Below are positions 25,524-37,038 of a DNA stretch of 64,000 bases, piece after piece (positions within the stretch are counted from its first letter, which is position 1; every line of letters starts with the position of its first letter). Below the pieces are notes generated by a model. That model saw only the letters and a program-made list of their open reading frames with translations. It ran no database searches and was not told the DNA's origin. The DNA comes from Monocercomonoides exilis. Lineage: Eukaryota > Preaxostyla > Oxymonadida > Polymastigidae. Location of the stretch: assembly GCA_001643675.2 (NCBI GenBank), contig LSRY02000028.1, positions 248,001 to 312,000 of the forward strand, in the 5' to 3' direction. The position numbers and the translations under genes are program-made.

Positions 25524-28500
25524 ATGGAACGAATCAAGTTTTCTCTTTTATCAAACTCGAGGAAAAGCGAAAGATGTAGAGATGTTTGGGAGTTTCTAAC
25601 AAACAAATCTGCAAATGACTGTGTGGAAATGCTGAAGTACATGTTTTTCCATACAAATACGGGTAAAAAAATATTTCCCCATATTCAAAAAATATTTAAC
25701 GGTTTGTTATTATTTTTTGTATTTATATTTATATAAGTCAAACTCTTTTTAATTTTTGATTACTGAAGATCGAAATCAATATGTAATTTTGCGATTAGCG
25801 TCTGCGTATAATCGAGAAGAAAATCCACATACAAAAGTGACGCTTTTAAAATGTGTTTGCCAGGAATATGCCCTATCGCAATTGATCGATTTGGGCTTCG
25901 AATGCTCTCATGGAAGCTATTATCACGCAAAGGACAATAGCTCGTACACATCGTTTGATTTTCAAACTCCGAAAAAGGCTGCTCTTCCCCCCTCAAAACG
26001 AAGTTTGATCTAATTCTTTATTGAAAAAAATGTGAAACTGTTCATCTTTAATTTGTTCTTTGTCATATATAAACATTTTTATAGAGATGAGCCCAGAAGA
26101 TGAAAAAGTTTTCACTGATTTCATAAATGAAAATTCAACCGAATCATCGAAATGCATTTGTAAGTTGTCACAACAAAATAACAGTTTGTCTTCTAATTGG
26201 GTTCATTAATTAAAAGTGTTGAAGAATTATCACTTTCAGAATCTTCAATGGAAATAGATGATGATTTTAAAATCATAAACTGCAGTGAAGAAATGGAAGA
26301 AGATGAAGATCCTCTATATGATTATTTCACAGAGAACAACACAAGAAGCGAATATTTGCAGACAACAGAAGAATCAAACAATTCAAAAAACAATGAATTC
26401 ATTCACATGGAGATAGATGATGAAATTTCGCTTTTGGATGTTCAATGTGAAATGGATGAAGAAAGCTGCTTCGAACCGGAAATAAATTTGGATTTATCAG
26501 AATTAGCATCACAAATCAATAATGGAGAAAATATGGAGATTGAAAAAAATGAAGAACTGCATTATTCCAACGAAACCAATGAGAATTCGATAAAGAATAG
26601 TCAAGGCTCAATTTCTTCTTGCAGCTCAATCATCGAATGCTGTTCACAGAATCATCAGCACGCTGCACAAACTGGAACACTGAGAGAAAACAATACTTAT
26701 TGTCCGTTACCAAACATGGGAAACACTTGTTATCTCGCTGCAATGCTACAAGTGTTCCGTTCTATTTATTTGCACTCAGAACGATTTTGTACTCGAAAAG
26801 GAAGGATTTCACACTATTTGCATCGTTTACTGGACATTGTCCAACCTTTGGATTTATCAGTTAACATAAACAATGATAATGTCCCACAATCTTGGTCCTT
26901 GCCTTTTGTGAGATGTTGGGAAAAAAGGCATGGACTGAGAAAGGGTGAACAACAAGAATGTTATGAAACATTTTTTAATATGTACCAGGATCTCATATCA
27001 ATAACACCAGCATTAGCAAACCAAATGAGAACGAACCAATCATTTCCAAGAAAATGTTGTGAATGTGGATCATATGAGGATGGAATTTGTGAATCAACTC
27101 CATTAATTCGACTTCACGGTTCAGATGTCATTTCGGAATTTAATGAATCATTCTCATCAGGTCAAACAAATACAAACAACAGAGAGGCCTTTTGTCTCAG
27201 ATGTCAGAAAAATACAGATCAATATTCAATAATGAATATCCTTCAATTCCCTCATATTTTAACAATCACTCTTGAATCTGATAAATTTGATCAAAAGAAA
27301 ATATACAACATTCCATTGCAAATTTCATTTTTTAAGAATGAAGAAACAATTAAGGCTTTTCCTTTTTATTCAGAAAATATGTACAATTATCGATTGATAG
27401 CAGTCCTGTTTTATCGAGGATCGAAAGATTGCGGACATTTTTATGCAATGTGTAGAAGCAGATGCCCGTCCCCAAAATGTACATCATACAAAGATTGTTG
27501 GTATATTTGTAACGACGGAGAAATATCCTTCATTAATAATGAAATTACAACAGAAACAAACTCTCACATTAACAAAGGTTCAATTCCGTTTATGATTGTT
27601 TACTCTCAGGAGAATCGTGGATGCATTCCTGTTTCCGATATTGCTTCACCAAATTTGTTTCAATTGGGACTATCACATCAAGGAAGTTCTTTTTCGAATA
27701 ATATTTCATCAATGAATCAGAGGAAAACAAATGTTCGTTCGGTTTGCATTAATTGTGATGGTTTATTACAAGATCCTTCTTATTCACTTCATCCTAATAC
27801 GACAAATCCACATCATTCCACTTCACCTTCAATAATATATGATGATGAAATTACTAAGGTTCATTCTTCATCAGAAAATCACCACAAAAAATCGACCTTA
27901 TTTGATTTATCAAATCGACCTTCCGGATGTTCCATCACATCTGAAATAGACACTTCATTTCTTCATTTTTCAAACGAATTTTCTTCTGAATGCAATTATC
28001 AAACGAACTCAAAAGACTGTGAAACTAATAATACTACAATTAATAATCATCTCACTCATAATTCAACCGCATCAACAAAACCAAATGGAAAACAATCTCT
28101 CCTTCCAGAAATGATTTCATCCAGCCATTTGAGTGAAACAAAAAACAGATCAACAAATCCTAATCAATACTTTTCAACACTTCACAATTATCAACATCAA
28201 GATTCACAAAATGCAAACGTCAATAATCCATTCTTTCATGGTTCTCCAAACAATTCTTATTCACATATCAAAAAACAAAAAGTTCGTATCATCAATTCAA
28301 CAAAAGCGCAGCTATTCAGAAAGTTAATGGAAACCACGAATATTAAAATGTCAAAAAGTTCTTTCTACAAAAAGACGAAACACCTTAAAAGGGCTTCCAG
28401 GCGAACTGACTTGTGCAACTTATGTGAAATGTTCAATCATCTGAAGAAAAAAGAAGAATATCTAAAAACAAAATCACAAACATTGAATGATCAAGAGCAA

Positions 28501-29496
28501 CAAACAATAAGACTTATTGAAAAACATCGTTTTCTGGCGTCAAATCAACGTCAACACTTCCATAAAATCAAAAAGAACATTTCATTTTCGGAAGCGTTGG
28601 TTTTGTTCGATTTCAAAGAGAATTGGACGCTTCCTATTTGCAAAAATCAAATAAGCCGAGATTATTACGAAAAAGAGGAAATCACACATTTTTGTGTAAT
28701 TGTTTACATTGTTAACAAGAAAGGAGACAAAGAAAAGCACATTTTTAACTTCTTCTCAAACGCTCTTTCTCACGACTACCGTTTCACCATTGAATGTCTG
28801 AAGCAAGTTTTGGAAAATGAAATCGTTAAAGACAAGCAAACTCTTCATTTTGCATGTGATACAGGGCCACACTTTCGGAATTCCCAGCTTATGCATTTTC
28901 TCCTTTCTGACAACTCTTCTCCCGTCAAAGGCAAACGAACAACTCTTTCCTTTTTTTGTGAAAAACATGGAAAAAGTGAATGTGACGGAGAATTCGGGAA
29001 TCTGACAAACTGTGTGAAAAATAACTTGCCCAATGGACCTTCACTTAATAATATTGATGAACTTATTAAATTTCTGAAAGACCATACAGATGACTCATAT
29101 GATTCCCTCCATAACAACTCGGATAATTATCAAAAGACAACGCGATATTTTGTCAAGTGTGATGCAATTATATAAATTTTGTTTTTATTTTCTTCATTTC
29201 TTTATTAACTCAGACACTCTTCTGGAAATAAAATACGATGGAGGAAAATTGAAGCGAAGTCCATAAAGACGTATTTATACTATGAGAAACGAGGTCATCA
29301 AATTTTCAGATCTGTGTGTTCACCACAAGATTCCCGAGGAAAAGAGTTAATGAACTTCCTTGAAAAAAGCATAAGAGATGAAAGGATGATAAAATCCTCT
29401 AAAAAATATTCTCGCAAAACAGAAATGTTTGAAATAGGGAATGCTACAAGAAAATTATTAAATGATAGGGAAAAATTGGATACAATTTGTTTTTAA
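25524..29496 (+). CDS. transposase with an internal USP-type deubiquitinase domain
   Basis: Five exons: 25524-25701, 25769-26002, 26085-26183, 26240-29156, 29214-29496; 1236 residues. Donors are GTTTGT, GTTTGA, GTTTGT, GTGTGA; a stop codon just 5' of 25524 supports the start. Residues 1-165 hold an N-terminal region with a helix-turn-helix-like stretch (LSQLIDLGFECSHGSYYHAK, PPSKR). Residues about 325-615 are a ubiquitin-specific protease domain: Cys box PNMGNTCYLAAMLQ (C334), two CxxC pairs (CCECG, CLRCQ), His box CGHFYAMCR (H570) and DGEISFI (D596). Residues about 740-1236 return to a transposase-like part: MSKSSFYKKTKHLKRASRRT, DLCNLCEMFNHL, DFKENW (D961), CDTGPHFRN (D1044) and HGKSECDGEFG (H1080, D1086), an order I associate with DDE-type transposase families of animals and fungi. 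Cleavage of ubiquitin-like conjugates plus DNA transposition is inferred. Confidence 0.8.
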
Positions 29497-29545
29497 AGTT
29501 CTGGTCTTTTTGATGAGTAATTTTGTTTTTGTTGAATTTTATATT

Positions 29546-29773
29546 GAAACGAATGACGTTTTTTGATTCGTCTGCTGCTCAAGCCATTTAGTATTTGCTT
29601 CCAACAAATGCTTTCTGGTACCTCAATTTTCGCTCTTGAGCGAAATAAATGAGGCTAGGCTGATTCCGTCCTGGGACTGTGCTGTGACCGGTCCAGCACA
29701 GTCCCTTGAAGGCTTTGGGTCCAGAATCAGCCTCCCAGGGTAGACAATCATTTAATAAATTCGTTTCAATATT
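29546..29773. repeat. nested inverted repeat around a GC-rich hairpin
   Basis: Outer arms contain ATTGAAACGAAT and its complement (about 29546 and 29760). Inside, AGGCTGATTC (29657-29666) pairs with GAATCAGCCT (29724-29733) and GGGACTGTGCT (29673-29683) pairs with AGCACAGTCCC (29695-29705). The core is far richer in G+C than its surroundings. It may be a structured RNA or the centre of a foldback element; a wider inverted pair AGTTCTGGT (29499) / ACCAGAACT (about 30007) brackets it. No known snRNA, SRP or RNase P motif is recognised. Confidence 0.6.
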
Positions 29774-30173
29774 GAAATTCTTTTTTTCATTTGTTTTATT
29801 ATTTTCTGTTTTTCAAATGTCGGCATTTGATGTTTTATTTTTATGTATCACATTGCTTTCTATTAAAATTATTTATTTTTCAATTAACTTTTGTTCAGTG
29901 AAAAGATCAAGAAATGTATTATGTTAATATTGAATCATAATTCACAAGTTTTCCACACATTTTCAGAGCAGATTGGATTTGTAATTTAAAGTGCGTAGAA
30001 AAAAAACCAGAACTCTCGTTGATTTAGCTTTGAATTAACGATAATATTTGTATAAACTGAAACTGAGAAGCAAATCATAGAATGATTTATCTATTGACAT
30101 TGATCAAAAGCTAATTCATAAAGTTTGTTTTCATTGCAACAATGAAATATTCTGTTTAAAAAATCAATTGTGA

Positions 30174-30581
30174 ATGATTTATAAATGCAACTGTTGCTTT
30201 TCAACAATTTGCTGTAACGCTTTCTTTTTAGAAAATCGAAATGCCTGTGAAGCGTTTTTGAAGCGCGAAAAAACTCTGACAAAGATTCATAAATATTGCC
30301 TAAATGATGAATTACACTTCAATATAGACCAAAATATTTTTTGGAATTCACTTTTAAATGCAAAGAAGATTTTGAATGCTAAGATGAATTTTTTGTTTAT
30401 AAGGAAAGAAGTGAAAATGAACGAAGAAAGGAACGGAGAAAAAAGAATCCAAAAAAAGAACAGAATTCAGAGAGCGAAGGAAAGTCCAAAGATGAGCATC
30501 CAATTGAAAACAAGGCTTTTGAATATTATGTTCAAATCACAGAAAAATCAACGAAAATCTAATAACGAAGTTTGTTATTGA
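30174..30581 (+). CDS. doubtful Lys-rich ORF or exon
   Basis: A 135-codon open frame whose first 15 or so codons look like intron (a TTTTTAG acceptor lies just before GAAAATCGAAATGCC). From there it reads RNACEAFLKREKTLTKIHK and then a Lys/Arg/Asn-rich tail to TGA. It might be the last exon of a gene whose upstream exons I could not find, or chance. No family is recognised. Confidence 0.25.
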   Translation: MIYKCNCCFSTICCNAFFLENRNACEAFLKREKTLTKIHKYCLNDELHFNIDQNIFWNSLLNAKKILNAKMNFLFIRKEVKMNEERNGEKRIQKKNRIQRAKESPKMSIQLKTRLLNIMFKSQKNQRKSNNEVCY

Positions 30582-30859
30582 CATCATATAGCTTCGATTT
30601 ATCATGAAGCTGATTAAGCTTTATTCATCCTTCTTTCGTTTTTTTGTTTGAGAGCATTTACACAAATATTCATAAAAAGATTTTTCTTTCTTTTTCTTTC
30701 TTTGCATATATGTGATCTGAATTGCTTTTTTTGATGATAAGAATAAATGTTATTTGTATATTATTAATTTCAAGGAAAGTCACTTTATTCCCGTTTTGTG
30801 AGTGATAGTGTTCAACTTCTTTGGAAAGTTCACTTATGACAACTTCAATAATGAAATTT

Positions 30860-31060
30860 AACGTCTTCTTCTTCTTCTTCTTCTTCGTTGTCTTCTTCAT
30901 CTTCCTCCTTTTCTTCTCCTTCTCCTTCTCTTTCTTCCTCTTCCTCTTCCTCTTCTCCTCCTCCTCTTCTCCTCCTCCTCTTCTCCTCCTCCTCTTCTCC
31001 TCCTCCTCTTCTCCTCCTCCTCTTCTCCTCCTCCTATATTTTCCTCCTCCTCTTCATTCC
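30860..31060. repeat. pyrimidine tandem repeats incl. 14-bp unit
   Basis: A continuous CTT/CTC tract. From about 30967 to 31035 it is built of four to five copies of the 14-bp unit TTCTCCTCCTCCTC. The long Phe/Ser/Pro frames read through it are by-products of the repeat. Confidence 0.8.
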
Positions 31061-33430
31061 AAAGAAGAAAACAATCTAATGTTACAGCATCAGCGATACG
31101 ATAACGGTGCAGGCGTCAATCCTTTTTCGTCAAGATTTTCAAATTTTCTCTGTCAGATTGTTAGGAAAGACATTCACAGAGATCGACAACGTGAGATGAG
31201 TGCAATACGATTTGAGAAATTGCTCAGGAGAAATAATGGATGATAAAGAAAGAGAAAAAAAAAAGAAGAAGTCCTCAGAAATCGAGCTACAACACCACGA
31301 GGCAGTGAATGAGATGAGGGCACTGCGGTCGGTGCAAAGCGAACGGAAAAAAAGGCAGAAGGAGAGAAGACGACAAGACAATCGAAGTGGCTTCGTGGAA
31401 GCAAACATAACAAGAAGTGGAAAAAAAGAATCTTGTTGACTAACTGTGGCTGTAGGAGGATGATGGAGAGGAGAAGCTGAAGACCGAAAAGCAGCAGATG
31501 CATGAGAAGAAGGAGATTGATACGAACCTGAAGCATTATATGTATAAACCTATGTTAAGGCACAATATTTTTGCACTTTCCAAAATGAAACTTACGTTAC
31601 ATTTGACTCACTTGTTGTCAATGCTATCGCTAACGATGATATTCTAAGAGGAATAGCGTTTTGAGGAGCAAATGAAAAAGCTGGTATGGAACAACGAAGA
31701 AAAGAGGAGAATGATGATTGAGGAGCACAAACGAGAGATTATGCAGAGAGAGAATAAGGAGAAAGCAAAGAACGCAGAAAAGTCAAATACTTCAAAAATT
31801 ATTGTCACAGTTCATCCTTTTGCAGATGTGTCTCAGAAGTCGCAAACGGTAAAAGCAGCCCACAAGACATATAAGTGAACACCGTTTCTCATCCAACCTC
31901 GCTTCCATCCACTTTTTCAATTTTCAATATCATTAATGAGCAGCCAAGGCAACATCTTTCCTTAAAGGTGAAAAAACCAGTTTGGTCAACAAAATTCAAC
32001 TTGTCAACTTTCAAGAGATAATCTCCCACGTGGACGAGCTTGTGTCCGTTATGAAGCAGTACCTGATACTATTCTATAAAATTTGTGGAACAGGAGAGGG
32101 CAAAGTGGACTGGAGAGTTATAAAAAGTGACAAGGAAGTTGAAGAGGTTCAGGAAAGAGCAGACAGAAAAGAAAAAGGAAAAACTTCATCCGGAGCTGAG
32201 GAAGCTGAATGAAGGAGAAAAGACAGGCGATAAGATGACTGCGAAGTTGAATTAGAAATCGGAGTTAAGGAGACGCATAGAAGAGAAAAAGAGAATTTTG
32301 AAGAAGGAGAACGAGTAGAGCAAAGGGTTTGTTCAGAACGATAAGCTGCCACAGTTTGTGAGCTCCCCGAACAGTAAAACTTCTCAGGCATATCCAATAT
32401 CTTCTTCTTCTCCTTTTTCTTCTGCTGATGCTTCAAATTTGAGGTCATCAAAAACAAACATCTTCAAAAGTTTTCTGTTAATTTGATTGACTTTACAGTT
32501 TTTACGTATTTCTCATTATGACTGGATTTCAAAGGAGATGTGGCAAAGACAGACGAACAGAAATGTGAAATATGCGTGATTGGTTATATTAGCATTTTTT
32601 TGGAGTTGTCAAGTATAATTTTCGAAACTTTTTTTATTTTATATATATGTACTAAAGGATCAGAATATATTTGTTTTTCTTATTAGTAATTTTGTGCTTT
32701 CATGAAACAACTTAAATATTTGTTGTTTTCACTTTTCTTCTTCTTCTTCTTCTTTCTCATCCATGAACTTTTTTGACTCATTTCAGAATATGCAATTTCA
32801 CTATCTCATCTCCTGCGTGACATCTCAGCTATTCAAGCCGCTCTCAACACGCAAATTCGCTTCCTCTGCCCTTCCAACGAAGATACAATTTCACTTCCTT
32901 CTTTTCTCCAAAAATAGAAAACAATAAAATTTTCAACAAACACTTCTTGGCCTTCTGCCACCAAAACTATTCATTTTCCAGGTGCAGATGAGCACACCAC
33001 ATGCACCACTTCCTTCTGTGATGATTCATGGAAACCATTGAAGAAGGGATGAAAGAGAGGCAGGGAGAGAAAGCGAGGAAGAAGAAAGGAGGCTTGAACA
33101 ACCGGTTTGGCAGGATCTGCACTCAATATCATCGTTATTGATGCTTCTGGAGGTGTATCAAGGAAACCATGTGGAGCGGCTTGAAAAGAGAGAGAGAAAG
33201 CGAAAACAGAAAAATTAAAGAAAGAGAAGAGGAAGAGAGAAGAGCAAAAAGATAAGGAATTTTAGGAAATAGCCCAGATGATGGAAAAGAAAAAGATTAG
33301 CAAGGAAAGCCAGAAGAGAAACATGAGAAAGAAGCGAAAGACAGAAAAGAAGAGAAGGCCAAGGAAGGCACTGAAGAAAAGAAGGAGAAGAAAAAAAAGA
33401 GAGAGTGAGAGATAAAAGAAAAGAAAAAGA
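31061..33430. other. low-complexity region with candidate exons
   Basis: Mostly purine-rich on the + strand. Two stretches look like exons of an unknown + strand gene: about 31982-32212 (QLVNFQEIISHVDELVSVMK, helical) and 32787-32917, which follows a TTTCAG acceptor and ends in TAG (ISLSHLLRDISAIQAALNT). A Lys/Glu-rich frame at 31672-31878 may belong too. I could not link them; 33170-33430 is GA-rich repeat. Function unknown, and a decayed gene is as likely as an active one. Confidence 0.3.
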
Positions 33431-34815
33431 AATGTGATCATAAGGAGAACTTTATTTTTACTGTTAATGGAGTAAAATTATCTCAAAATGTCTCGCTTTG
33501 AAAAGAACTGTTTGCAATTAATTTATTAGATAAATTGAGAGTCAAATTCAACATTGTTACAATTTTTCTTTTGGACTTAGAAACACAGACAGATTATATT
33601 TTTTAAAAAAACATGATTAACATTTTTAAACTGCGAATCAATAATTACTGTGAAGAATAAAATGCCAGTTTTAAAGAAAAGAAAAAATGAAAACGAGAAA
33701 TATATGGAATTCAATGAAACTTTTATAACAATAACATTCGGTTAAATGAGAGGATTATAAGATTTTAAACAACTGACACTCAAATTATTGCAAAGTTTGA
33801 TACAATAATGGATAGTGTTGCTGCATATTTGAAACAAACAATAAAGTGATTTTGTTTTTCATTTTTGTTCACGATAATACAAAACAGTAACATTTGACAA
33901 AAATTTTCCAAATTGAAATGATTGCATTCTATTGGATAGCGCAACATCATCATAATAGATCATAAACATTCATGTAATATGTACGATCCGTAAAAGTTGT
34001 TTTTCATCAAAAAAGACAAATATCAAACAAGTTACGTTTTTTATAATGGTCATCAAATTATAATCATATAAAAACTATTTGTTTTTATAATTGTTGACTT
34101 GAAAGTTGATGATTGATATTATTCTTGATGCCTGAAAGCATTTTTGATGTTTGAAAACTGTTTTTTCATAATCTTAAACTTACCCCGAAAAAAAGTATGA
34201 TCCCAAAAATAATTACCCATTTTGTCAAGAAACAATATAAATTAATATTGAAAAGAAAATGAAAAATAAAACACTTTAATAAAAAGTGAAATTATCTACT
34301 GACATTTCTGTTTTGTCACTGACAACCACAAGCACAATTTTTCTTTAGTGTAACACATGCTTAGTGGACAGAAGTATTATCTCAACAACTGTGATAAAAA
34401 ATTTCAGATATTTTTTCAGTTAAACTTTCAATAAATTCAAATAAAAACTAATTGTTTCAAACGCACATCCAATACACTAATATATTATAAAAATTGTCAT
34501 TTCTTTACTCTATGGAGCAGATTGTTTCTTTTTCGTAAGCAACTTAAATTTGCATAAGAAAAGGGTATAAATGGGTTAATTGTCGAAATGCAACTTTCAA
34601 CGATTATTAAGATAATACTGTTGTTCACAGTTGTTGAAATTGAACCCCTAACACTAACCATACACTCTTTCAATGCACATCTGCTTTTCTTTCATATCAA
34701 ATTTGGACATTTGTAATAATAATGATGCATTTCACATTTGGATGAATATTCTTTGGCGAGTGAAGAAAAATCAATGAACATTCATCATCCGAATAAAGCT
34801 GTGATTTCATGAAAT
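33431..34815. other. AT-rich DNA, one MITE-like end
   Basis: No gene signal. At 34190-34220 a CCCGAAAAAAAGTATGATCC segment runs into TAATTACCCA, matching in inverse orientation the right end of the MITE at 54.1 kb (CCCGAAAAAAGTTATGAT... CACCCA) and the motif at 17.4 kb. No left end is visible nearby, so it is a relic. Confidence 0.45.
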
Positions 34816-35176
34816 ACAGATTGTGTAAAAAAATACAGGACAAGATAAATTTCACAATTACATCAAGAGGAATAATTCTGTCAATTCTCCTCAAAATACA
34901 TCTCATTAATACAAACTCATTTGATATACAAAACTTTCAAAAATGCTTCATTTATGCTCAGAGAAAATTATTTTTCAAAATCTCGCAGAAACTCAAAATC
35001 CAATTTCTCCGATTTTTTAAAAATAGTTTTTCTGAGCACAAATGAGGCTATTTTGAAAGTCTCGTGTATCAAATGAGTTTGTATTGATGATATATATTTT
35101 GAGGAAAATTGTCAGAATTTTTCCTCTTGCGGTTATTGTGAAATCGACCTTATGCGGAATTATTTGCACAATCTGT
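34816..35176. repeat. 361-bp diverged foldback repeat
   Basis: Two arms of about 150 bp face each other, starting ACAGATTGTG (34816) and ending CACAATCTGT (35176). Shared arm blocks include AATACAAACTCATTTGATA and TCCTCAAAATA in opposite orientation. The arms differ at roughly one base in five, so the element is old. Small ORFs in it are by-products. Confidence 0.7.
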
Positions 35177-36230
35177 GACGTCCATTTGGGGCAAAATATT
35201 TCACTTCATGCATTTTCATTGAAAAATTATGCACTTTTCATTGACTTTCAGAGAACAAAAAATACAATAAAAATTGGTTCATTTTTTGGCATTCGTGAAA
35301 TGTCATAATTCTTTATGTTATGATTTCAACGATGCCTGTTTTCTGATATGAAAATCAAATTTATTTTGAAATCTGAGAAAGAAAAACAAAGTTATGAGTG
35401 AAGCAATTTTTCAAAACCTTGTACAAAAAAAGCTTGAATGTTCATATTTTCCCACATTTGTCAAAAATTATTTGAAATATTTATTTCGTATAAAAACAAA
35501 TGTGTAAAAAAAACTGTAAATTTCAATTTGTATTTTGTTTTCTATTACAAAAGAATTTTTGAATTGTTGCAAGCACATCATTAAGTATTAATTTCCATTT
35601 CTGTGAATTTTCATCTGTGTGAACAGAAATTTAATCAAAGCACACAGCTTTTATTTCCATTTGACAATCTTTTTAAAGAACTATATTAAAACAATTGATA
35701 TTTAACTCAAATGATTCTATTTTTTTTAATTATTTCCTTAGCGAGTGAAGAAAGTTTATTATGAAAATATCAATTGCATTATCTTTTTTTAAAGTTAGTA
35801 TTAATAAAAAGATTTTGTATATTAATATATGCTTATTAATTTGAAGAAGCATTAGCATTTAATATTCAAAAAAGTTAAATGAAAAAAAAATGATTTTGTT
35901 CCCCAATTTATAAGTATTAAATGAATCTCATTTCACTTACTTCATCATGTTATATTATATATGAAAAAAAGGAAAAACAAAAGTTTTTTCAATTCAATAT
36001 TCAAGAACTTAAACAAACATCACAGATGATTGATGTTAATATATGATACAATACTAACAGTTGTTTTCTTTAATAGAATCCAACAAATTGTCTTCAAATA
36101 ACAAGATTTTGAAAATTTGTGAAACAAATAGTTTGACCTGTAACAAAAATATCTAAAGATAAATTATTTTGCACTATATCTTTGAAATCAAATTAATTAT
36201 TTGTTTTTTCACCCTTTGCAAACTCTTAAC
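35177..36230. other. AT-rich spacer, no gene seen
   Basis: About 1 kb of A/T-rich DNA between the foldback repeat and the 3' end of B9D2. No frame, RNA gene or clear repeat. Confidence 0.5.
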
Positions 36231-36958
36231 TCAATCTCCTCCAATAGCTCCATCTGATTTTTCTGTTTTTGTAACAATTCCTTGCTTATCGAATTCTCGT
36301 TGTATAATCCCCAATGTAACATGTACCACTCCACTAGATTCAGTACGTAACATTTTCCTATCATCTCCAGATGCAATTAAACTTTCATTTTTCAATCTTG
36401 GTGTAAGTCCAAGAAATTCCTCTACAATTAAAATATTAGAAATTTGTTGAACTTAACAATCATAAGCAAACTTGCAAATTCTTCTGTTTTTGTTCCAGTT
36501 GGCTTCCAAGTTAATATCTTCAAGTTGTGAGTTCCTGGAGCAAGTGGAACTTGGACGAATCCATATCCCTCTGAAAGTACGAAAAAAAAATAAATAATTA
36601 ACAAAGGAATGTAAAAACAAAATACCTAAATCATAACAACCATATTGATCAATTTTAAACACTTGAACAGCTAAGCGAGGCCATCCAATAACATTGGTCG
36701 TTGTAAAGAACAAATCAACAGGATGAGACCAAACGCACATGTCACTCTATCATTAAAAATAACATACATCAAATAAGCCAAAGTCTTCAACAATAAAGTT
36801 GTACATACAGAAGCATAATCAGTTTGCGTTTGACCTGTTTGCTCTCCTTTGTGCAATTTCCAATGCTCTCCATAAGTGAAAGTAAATTTACAGCAAAGAT
36901 TTTTAGACGAAAATCCCGAAGCTCCAACTATTTCACCAATCACATAAAGCTCAGCCAT
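36231..36958 (-). CDS. B9D2: B9 domain-containing protein 2, ciliary transition zone
   Basis: Four exons: 36958-36809, 36746-36626, 36570-36472, 36421-36231; 186 residues, close to the 175 of human B9D2. The B9 domain covers almost the whole protein: MAELYVIGEIVGASGFSS at the start, CVWSHPVDLFFTT and GWPRLAVQVFKIDQYGCYDL in exon 2, EGYGFVQVPLAPGTHNLKIL in exon 3 and SGVVHVTLGIIQREFDKQGI in exon 4. Donors are GTATGT, GTATTT and GTTTGC. In other ciliates and animals B9D2 works with B9D1 and MKS1 in the transition zone at the cilium base, where it gates membrane proteins. Its presence says the organism builds cilia or flagella. It starts 80 bp from the divergent phosphomevalonate kinase gene. 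Confidence 0.93.
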
Positions 36959-37038
36959 GATATTTAAATTTCCTCTTGATCATGTGCCATATAATTATTT
37001 TAAAAAAATCTTAAGAAATTTTAAGTTTTGTTTATCTT

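Noticed and set aside
29640-29750. Known structural RNA such as SRP RNA, RNase P or a spliceosomal snRNA.
   Set aside because: The stems are clear but none of the conserved motifs of these RNAs could be found.
30821-31243. A 140-codon Phe/Ser-rich ORF.
   Set aside because: Produced by pyrimidine tandem repeats read in one frame; no family-like sequence.
17374-34220. A giant 17-kb element bounded by the inverted TGGGTAATT motifs at 17.4 and 34.2 kb.
   Set aside because: The same ends belong to short MITEs at 54-61 kb; no polymerase, integrase or capsid-like genes lie between. Two relic MITE ends explain it better.
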